Below are positions 55,500 to 64,000 of a stretch of 64,000 nucleotides of DNA, in pieces. Source of the stretch: Rhypophila decipiens (Eukaryota; Ascomycota; Sordariomycetes; Sordariales; Naviculisporaceae). The notes beneath the pieces were generated by a model that was not told the DNA's origin, did no database searches, and saw nothing but the letters and a program-made list of their open reading frames with translations. The position numbers and the translations under genes were made by a program. The stretch covers positions 682,001 to 746,000 of the forward strand of contig MU858048.1 of assembly GCA_033297075.1 (NCBI GenBank). Reading direction: 5' to 3'. Every line of letters begins with the position of its first letter. Positions within the stretch are counted from its first letter, which is position 1.

Positions 55500-57967
55500 T
55501 CATACCCGCTGGGCAAGATACGAAGCTGCGCGATCCCAGGCCGCACGGTCGGCAGCCGAGATCACCTTCCCCTTGTACGCCTTGACACCGGCATAGATAG
55601 CTTTGAAGAATTCGCAGGCAATCTCAAAGTCCTCCGAAAATTCAACGGCGTAAGGCACATATTTGGTCGGGAACTCCTGGAGCTGAATGGCCTTCTTTTC
55701 CGCGCTATCGGCAGGTTTTACATCGTCTAGGTAAGTCTTCACGGCAATAGCGAGAGCAACATCGGGGTCGCTCAGGAACGGAAGCCTATAGAAACGAGGG
55801 GTCAGAAACTCGGGTAGGATACGGCAGTGATAATTCTGGAAGTACGTACTCATGGCTTATTTGCCACATATCATCTCTCTTGCGGTCCGCCTGGGCATAC
55901 AGGAAGATCGAAGCCAATAGACCTTCAATCAGATCGCGGTTTGCTGAACGGACCTCTGACACCAAGGAACGGTAGGCAAGCAGGCTCTTACTGAGGGGTC
56001 CCGTATAGCCCGTAGCTTGGTGTCGAAGCTTGAGCAAAGTGGCGCATCGGCTGATGAGGAGGAGACTGGCCTGGTCGGCCTCTGTGCCGTTCATTGGGAG
56101 GCCACGAAGTTCTTCATGTTTGTTCCTGGTATTCAGCAGATCGAAACGCAACAGGTCAATCGCGATAATGAGCGACTCGACGAGATTCGGAACGGTTGGA
56201 TATTTGTCCACAGTGGGCTGGAACGCGGTGATGGCCTCTGCAAGCGCCACTCCCCAGTCAGTCAGTTGATGATTGTCGTTCACATAATCCCTGACATGGA
56301 GAAATCTCCAGATGGTAATCGATTTGATGATGCCAGCCGGGTCAAGGCCACGGATTTTAGAAGTGGAATTACACTTTGTGGCCCCAGCGAACTCGGGCGT
56401 CTTGAGTGACAAGACTTCAGATGTGATAGAACCGTGTGAAAAGTTGGGCACGTGCTTCTGAATGGTCGACTCGTTGGTGTTCCAGCTGTCAGACTTCTTT
56501 TTGTAGTCCTTCTGGTCATGGTAATCCCAAATCTGACGAGAACGGTCAAGGGCGTACCAGGTCTTCATGTAAATCGGTTTGCCTCCGACTCCGCGGCTAA
56601 GACGTGGTATGAAATTAGCGAAGGACGCTTCTCTGATAGGGGGCAAAGATGTTTCGACCAATTTCCGGTACTCGGGCGAGTCGACACCGTCGATAGTTGG
56701 GAGAATATACAAGTGGCTCCGAGTAGTAGCAGTGAGCAAACGGGGACTGATGAGGCCGATGTTCTGGTAATGGAAAATCTCCGGAGGGAGCTGAAGACCC
56801 AAGTACTCGTGGTTGTCTTTGGTCAGGTGGTCCCAGTCATGCACTTTGACCTCGCCATCCTCGGTAATATGTATGAAGTGGAGGATTGACATGCGAGCCT
56901 TGCGGTACTTGTCAAGCCAATTTGGGTCATTGGCCTTGACGATTTCGAGGAAGGTGTTGCATGTTTGTGCTACCGACTTCTCCGAGGCCCGGAGCATGTT
57001 CATCGCATCGAAGATAGTGTAGGGCTGATTTTCGATTATCGAGGTATCTCGAAGAGCGGGAAAAGTAGGAAGGAAGCTTGTGCCAGTCATCAAGAAGCCG
57101 TCGATGAACGACTGCTCGCTCACGTTCAGCGACTTGATCACATGCTTCCGGGAAACAGCAATGGCAGCTTTGAGGTCCCAGTTGATTGACCGAATCACGG
57201 TGTCATTGATGGGATAAAGCATCAGCTCCAATGATCCCATGATGCCGGCGCATTGGTCCGAGTCAATCATGTCCAAGTAGGCAATCTACCCCTTCGGTTA
57301 GCCATTAGAGCTTTGGGAAGTCAACCGATCAGTACGCACCTGTGCGGAAGCCTGGAAAGGGGCGACCAAAAAGTGCAGTCCACGTTCTCTAAGAATCGAT
57401 TGGAGGAGCGGATATAGGTTCTGAGCCCGGTAGGCATCTTCAGCGGGTCAGCACGTGTCGCAAGGAAGTTGAAGAAAGAATTCAGCGAGAATGAGATCCA
57501 TACCAGAGACTTGGCCAAAGGCGCCAACAGCCTCGTTTGCCCGTCCGTTAAAGTAGAGCTCCCAAGCCTGAGCTGTCCTGTGGTTGGCGTCAAGACCCTT
57601 CTTGACGGTGACCTCGTCTTGGCCAACAATCGACTGTCCGTCAAAGATGAAGAAAGGAGTCATCTTGTGGGCTTTCCATTTGTCAAGTTCCATCTCGAGG
57701 TGGTCTCTGATGCCGGTGGGACCACCGAGGGCGGGCAGAAGAGGCTCATTGTACGGGTGGGTTGCTTGGATAAGCTGGAGGTAGTACGTGGCATCGATCG
57801 CGATCGAACAATCTTCGAGCTCGGGGAGAGGGTGCTGCCTGTGGAGAGCATGTCAATATTTTTTGTATGGCCGGGGGAGGGAGGAGAACCGGCTCCATCT
57901 GGTGCTCGGCTGGCTGAACTTACACGACCTGGCTGTCAATCCAGGGTTCCTCAGTAATTCCCGACAT
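55500..57967 (-). CDS. MKT1: Mkt1-family post-transcriptional regulator (XPG/FEN-like fold)
   Basis: Cytoplasmic RNA-regulation protein related to FEN/XPG nucleases; in yeast it works with Pbp1 and affects mRNA stability and many traits. Five exons: 57967-57924, 57838-57504, 57437-57340, 57285-55850 and 55785-55500 (introns 85, 66, 54 and 64 nt); 732 aa. All joins keep frame: SQVV-QHPLPELE, QVSG-D-AYRAQN, ASAQ-IAYLDMID and ISHE-LPFLSDPD. The N-terminal XPG-like part shows CSIAIDATYYL and PFFIFDGQ, then IAYLDMIDSDQCAGIMGSLE, where nucleases keep aspartates in the G-S-x-D position; here it is Glu. The middle and C-terminal Mkt1 domains follow (GLDPAGIIKSITIWRFLHVRDY; the VPYAVEFSEDFEIACEFF end). 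The first exon is only 44 nt and is easily missed by gene finders. Confidence 0.93.
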
Positions 57968-60900
57968 GATGGCTGACTCTCGCGACACACCGAGCCAACG
58001 AGCAGCTCGAGACCAAGTCGATCGATGCGTGGCAGTTGCGCGATCTCAAAAAGCCCGTTTTCGAAACGAAGCTGGCGGATGAACTCGAAGACCGCCCAGT
58101 TGGCAAGCAATGCGCGGGACAGAGGAGCAAACCTTCGAACAGCACCGAATAAGTTGCAAATGAAGCTTGGAAACACGGCTGGTGTGGACCCCTGCATCAA
58201 GACCCACATAGCAGCACATCCCCCACCAAATTTCAGATGACTCTTTCCAGGTCACCCCGAGGGGTGAAATTAGTGCACCCCGAAAACTCCGTCAAACTGC
58301 AAGTATTACCGGGTTTCGCAACCATCTGATAGCAGGTAGTGTTGATCATAAAGTTCAGTCTTGTTGTCTCATCTTTTATTAGTCTGAAAAACAAAGCTGA
58401 GCTTGCAGCGTTTTCCTGTCAAACTTGAAGCCTCGTGGAAGGCGTGCGGTTGCTCCCTTCCCTGCGAGCCGCTAGGGTGTTCCAGAACGTGCTTGGCAAG
58501 TTTGAGCCAGCTGGTTGGTTCAACGCCAGGCAGGCAGCTAATTGTTCGTTTGAGCCTTGGGGTCCATTAACCCAGCTGGAAAGAGCCTCTCTGCACTGTA
58601 TTCAGCTCACTCAGCAGATGATGACATGGTGGAATTGACAGGCTGACGTCGTGTGCCTGGCGATTCTGCACAGTACGGATAAAACTTCACATAAGCACGC
58701 TGAGAAAGCAAGGAAGCTTCAACCTCTCACCTTCGGTAGAGCGCAACAACGGCTGGAAGAAAACCTCCGAGACGCTGAATTTATAAAATATCAATGAATG
58801 AGTGTTTAAATAAGGCAATGTACACAATTCTACAATGAATAAACCATTCATCAAGCCTCTTTATATTCTTAGGAATATGGACCGGGAATGCACGCATCAG
58901 AGAAAGTTTTATGGGCTAGGTAAGCAATTAAATGACCGATAGTAATGTTTTACTGGCTATTTCATCTTCCATCCTCTACCTTTTAAGACGGTGGGTTGCC
59001 TACCCACTATGAAAAGCTTCCTGCTTCTACACTTTGGTCCGGTACGAAGCAAAACACAATCTTGTCGCTTGAGTATGATCCCAAGCCATTCTCATTCACG
59101 GCCGGTACCGGCCATCAGAAGTCAGCATCAACTCTTTCATTTCTGCCTCGTGGTGACCTTCGGTGCCGCCCCCATGAAGAATATGGGCCGTGAGCTTGCT
59201 CTCCAAAAGGCCTTCACATTGTATCTGGGTCAGGGAATGAAAGATAACTAGAGTTCTCAGTCAGCCTGACTCCAGCGGGAGTAGCCGTACCACACGTGGA
59301 TATTCTGCTGGGTAACATTCTTGGTATGACTGAGACCAATGTGAATTTAGGCTCGTCTTAGATGTTGCGGACCTTTTGTGTGGGTAAGGGGAATGCTGTT
59401 GCCTGATAACATTGAGTCTCTATCGGGGAGAACTGCGGCGTTAGCTTACGGGATACCTACTATTATGACCTCCGATAAGAGTAAAGTCTTGGCTCGGTTC
59501 AAGATATCGGACATACCGATGCTGAAATGTGAATCTCAATCATGATGTTCATACGTCTCGAGCTGTTGAGTATGGGAACTCGCGATCGGAGAACCGTCTA
59601 AAGAGATGTAGGGGGCTGTGGGCCTTTTCTGGTGAGGTGAAGAGCATGCCATCTCTCCTTTTATCTCCCCGTATGTTCGGAGGATCTGGAGGCTGGCCAT
59701 ACTTCAGTATTTCATCCTCCTCCACAAATTTAGACCCCGGATCGACAGTTGCAACGGAATAATTATCCATTGGCTGGATAACCGCTGCCACTAGGGCTGC
59801 GTTGTCGTTAACGATGGTGGAGCTGGTCGCCGGATGGCCCACGTCTGAAGCTGAGAGGTCCAGACCTGTCAGGAAATATGCCAAGAGGTCTGAATAAGGA
59901 AGTCTAACACCACCGTCCCCAATAAGACCCAGGTTCAACAGATCTCATGTCGCAACGACGCATCGCATTACCAGTTTGGGGTAAATCGTGGTAACCGTCT
60001 CGTTGGGCTGCAGACATGGCGCTGTAAGCACATGGTGTCGAAGCGGATGCTTGCCAAAAAAACCCCTATTTCCATGTCGAGTTGTCATGGGTAACATCTA
60101 GGCCCGTCAGTCCTGGGGTGGGGAGTGTAAGCGATTCTGTCATACCATGTCATTAGGCCATGTGGGAAAGGTGAAGCGGAACAGAGCCTCCTGAGATACA
60201 CAAAGATTCGGTCCGTTTAGGCAGGCACCCATGATCTCTGTTTGACTGATAACCTCAAGAATATGTTGACTTGGGGGCCAACCGGTACGTTAAACAACCC
60301 GGAAGCGGTGAAGCATTTGCTGCGCGCAGTGTTATTCTGCAACCTGTTAGGACCTCGGTGGAGAGACGACTTGTTCCGCCGAGTGTTTTCGACGCAGTCC
60401 TCTGTGTTATAGCTGAGCTGTTTCGTCGAGCTGAAAGACAGGACAAAAAGAAAAACACGAGATTCGAGGTATTGCGAGTCGATCGAGGAAGAAGGCAGAA
60501 GAGAATGTGGAGAGAGGCTCAAATCTATGACAACAATTGGCCAATTCACCATACGCATTATGTGCATGAGGCGTAACCTGGACCAATAGGTTGCCTGGCT
60601 GAAAAGTCGTCTGAATAATCGACCCTCACAGCCCCCAATACCCCATGACGAAAGATCAAGCTTTCTCTCTGTTTTGTCCATCGATAGGTATCAATAACCT
60701 AAATCGGAGGAGATTGCTCAGCTATCTCGCACATGCACTCTGTGTGCTGGATCTTGGCGCGCGTGGAAGAGTAGCAAGGCATGCTCAAAGTGAATTGCAT
60801 GACAATATTCTCCAGATGATGAACCCGGAGCATGGGAGCTAATTCGGGCTTTTAAATAGGTGCCTAAGGTACCTTATTCATTTGTATTTGGGGGCGCTTC

Positions 60901-63895
60901 GGAGCAGGACCCGCGGGCGTGGAGTTGAGTCCCGCAAGTCCTTTTGGAACTCAAGGTCCCAGATGCAGGAGGTCATCACCAGGATGGGTTAGGTTCGGTT
61001 AAGAGTCTCATCAGACCTCCTTGCCCAGCAACCCTGTAGGGCATCCGGGAGAGATACATGTTGCCAACTTCTCGCTGGAGCCGATAGAATGACGGGGTAT
61101 TCTATGAGTGTCGGTCGAACAGGCTCTATCATGCTGTACGACGAAACAGAGACTTCCGAATGAGGAATGAAAATGGTCTGATTTAGCAGCCCGCTGTATT
61201 GGCAGACCAGAGAGGGCTCGGATGTAAAACTAGGCGACGTGACTTGTTGACGTTGGGAGTTGCCCGGCTTGAATGCGAGCGGCCCCTGGCCCACCCTTTT
61301 TGTGCGTACGTAGCTCATGTACAGACAAGACGGCTGCTACCCCGATGGATGTGCATGTGCTCTGGTAGCTGTCAGATCCCGTATGTGCGGTGTAGAGATG
61401 CAGTCGATCAAGCAAACCATAGGGCTACCAAGGACCCTGCAACGGTGGATTTTTGGGTGGCACAGCAGATGATCCGAAGCGTGTGCCTGGCCGGCGGGTC
61501 GCCGTGAATTCTCCTATGGGAGGGTTGTAGTAAGTGTATTGTGGCTCTGAAGGATGAACAAAACGCGGGGAGATACTTCTGCAAGGCCCTTTTGGGCTTG
61601 GATATGACAAGGCCTCGAGGTATACGGATACGCTGAGTAACTCGTGCATAGTTCCCTACGCCAACAAGTCTAGTTTTATCGCCGTGTTGCAACTTTGCCT
61701 GAGGATGCTTCCGTGTCCTTTCCAGAAGCATCTGGCTTCTGAGCATCACTTGCGCCACTCAACACGCCCAGCCCTATATGCATATGCGTGTCGAGCAGCC
61801 TCCCGGCTCGCGTGTGATGCCAGCCCTGTATGCCTATACGATGTCGACATGATGGTATCGACGGGTGACAACAGCTATGGCTGTGAGTGGAAGCGCTGCA
61901 ATCTTGGAAGGACTGCTCTTGACGTAAAAACTGCGTATATCTGCGCAGTAGTACGATGTGTCAGTTTCACGTAAGCTCTGACAAACAGTGAACAGAATGT
62001 CGTGGCAAGAGGTGCGACCAGGGGCTATGCCAAAACATTTGCAGTGAAGGCCACTTGGTGGTCTGGCTAAGAGGAACCGATGTATCAAAGGCGCTTAAAT
62101 CTCTTTGGTGCCCCTTGATGTATAGTTACTGGCCGGTGAGAGACAGAGGGTTAGTGAGCCGAAAGGTGAGATAGGTGACGGGAAGGTGTGGGTGGATCAC
62201 GGCTCTGGGACCAAGCTATGGAGAAGGAGTCTGCACTACCGATACACTTACTGGCACCATGCAGAAACTTGCCTATGCGATCTCAGAATGGAAAACTGAT
62301 CTCTCTCGGCATGCGGAGCCACCGGGAGGACTCCTCCATTGCAGTAACTCGTGCTATCGTGACAGGCGCCGTGTTCGCTGACCTGCATCCAAGATCGGCG
62401 GTTTCGCTAAACAGGAGACCGAATTTTGCACCGTGGTTTGGCTACCGCCAGCATTGAACAAGAATCAGTCATGGGAGAATGATGAAGGGAAAGAAAAGGC
62501 GGAGATTGAATGAATGATGAATTGATCAGTCAGCCCAATTCATGTTTGCCAAGGGAGGGAAGGAGCACCCAACTGGCTGGATAAGGCATAGCGATAGGTC
62601 TGTCTTACAAATTCACTCCAAGACCTGATGTACTGAACTGCCGAGTCCCGGCCAAGATGCGAACCTCGTGCAGATGTAATTCAATTCCCTTGAGGTCGGT
62701 CTTGACCCGCCATCTCCGGCCAGTTTTGAACCTGTCGGTTGTGTGACCCGACACAGGCAAGCCCCTTTACCTTTTACCAGGTACCCACAGAAGACATGGC
62801 AACCTCACCCTTTGTTTGGGGGTGTCACGGAAAGACCCAAGTGCGACCTACTCAGCCCTACAGCCAAGCGAATCTGCACTGTGGATCTCACTAACAACTT
62901 GGGGATCCATGGACATGGGACATGAACAACCCTACGGAAGGTACAACAAAACACAGCCCGGACTTTTTATCATTTCGGCGTCTTCTCCCGTTCAAGACTA
63001 GTAACATGCCTTCTCTAACCGCCTTGCTGGATTGATGAAGGGCAACTCAACTAAAAGAAAGGAAAAGCAAAACCTCCAAGAAAACCAAGCACAAAGTATA
63101 CCCAGATTTCAGTACGTACAGATATTGGAGGCTGTTCCGGGGCCAAAGTGGGGTTCAAATTTATCCCCGGCGCCGTATCGCCGTGCGACCACCTCTACGT
63201 ATTTACCGTATGCCATCGTAATTAGACATCCTAATTTCCATGTTTCCAAACCTTCTTTTACTAGAGTTGTCACAGTCATGTATTCATCCCCTTCAAAGCA
63301 AGAAGGAGGAAGAAGCTTCGCTCTAACCGCACACAAGATTACTAGGAACGAGAAATTCGAGAATAGGAAGCCAAAAAAACACTGAACCTGTAGCAGGTAG
63401 ACGTAACTTACACGGCACCTCATCAAGGTCCTCCAAATACACTGGCTGCGCTAGGGAATTGGCCATTCAGCAGAGGGGAAACCAGGATCAGACCAATGCA
63501 AGAGATGGCCCTATACGCACTTGGCACCGTTGAATCCGTCTTCATGTCTCAAACCCTGATACCGAGTACAGACAGGGCTTAGGGGGGGGCCTTGCAGGTC
63601 TTGCCCAACCTACCATTCCGCCTGCTTCTATAATTGTTCCGATCAAGTGTGTGTATCAGTAACGGTCGTAGTGGTTTTGGGTACCTAATCAAGCTAGGCA
63701 TATGTTTAGTCTTTCTGTTTGACGGACAAGACAGCTTTTCGGTGGCTTTGTCTGTCATCCACGCGGTTTTGGGGGCCCTGTGCTTGGATGACTGCATCTT
63801 GGGCTCGTTTGGACATCCCGAGAGCGAGGACTGGCATGGCGATACTTGTTATTGTCACTTGCCCTGGATGCATTGGATCATGGTCCATCATTGTC
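57968..63895. other. Gene-free 5.9-kb region
   Basis: The left end holds the MKT1 promoter. No protein family, tRNA or transposon end was recognised. A minus-strand frame at 59549-59947 (about 130 codons) has a coding-like look but no ATG near its start and no family match. The rest shows only short random frames. Confidence 0.45.
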
Positions 63896-64000
63896 TATAT
63901 AAACCTGTTGAATTCCCCTCCAAAGTTGTCTGTTCTTCTTCTCATCATCATCAACATCAAAGCATCAATCATCAAGACAATCTACTCCTATTCTCAAACC
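63896..64000 (+). promoter_or_regulatory. Core promoter and 5' leader of a gene beyond the right edge
   Basis: A TATATAAA box at 63896-63903 is followed by a CT-rich tract (about 63915-63945, TTGTCTGTTCTTCTTCTC) and then a CAT/CAA-rich stretch (ATCATCAACATCAAAGCATC). This is the layout of strongly expressed fungal genes with a short leader. The start codon must lie past base 64000. Confidence 0.6.

Overview
This window is nuclear DNA of a filamentous ascomycete (Pezizomycotina, probably Sordariomycetes). The evidence is the short introns (about 54-282 nt) with GT..AG ends and CTAAC-like branch sites, a lone dispersed 5S rRNA gene, a fungal highly reducing polyketide synthase, and fungal forms of housekeeping genes (Mkt1, recyclin-1/Pof6, Prs5-type PRPP synthetase, GH63 glucosidase I). 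I rebuilt exon structures by hand. Every protein-coding junction given keeps the reading frame and restores expected family sequence.

Layout. 1-7023 (+): the 3' part of a highly reducing PKS gene, cut by the left edge. 7069-8057: a non-autonomous DNA transposon with an 8-bp target duplication, inserted 45 bp past the PKS stop. 9262-10707 (-): PRPP synthetase. 12058-13645 (-): ornithine decarboxylase, with a long leader empty of ATGs. 16957-20053 (-): mitochondrial presequence protease. 21456-23365 (+): taxilin. 24583-27218 (-): ER glucosidase I ending in KDEL. 27219-33060: no gene recognised. 33061-34221 (-): bZIP-like regulator. 34222-41253: no gene recognised. 41254-41964 (-): mitoribosomal protein mS41. 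42718-47232 (+): SNF2/RING (SHPRH/Irc20-type) protein. 47619-47792 (+): 5S rRNA gene with a partial internal duplication. 48386-51398 (+): F-box protein recyclin-1. 51703-51778: degenerate duplicate of an ADE4 segment. 51921-53834 (-): amidophosphoribosyltransferase (ADE4). 55500-57967 (-): MKT1. 57968-64000: no gene recognised, except a strong-looking promoter at the right edge for a gene outside the window.

How the genes relate. The PKS probably marks the right border of a secondary-metabolite cluster lying to the left, because everything to its right is housekeeping. The PRPP synthetase makes the substrate of the amidotransferase about 40 kb away, but this looks like coincidence rather than a cluster. 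The most unusual items are the PKS with two decayed domains, the intact transposon next to it, the rearranged 5S gene, the transition-rich ADE4 duplicate, the ATG-free ODC leader, and the KDEL-tailed glucosidase I. I found no clear new multi-gene system.
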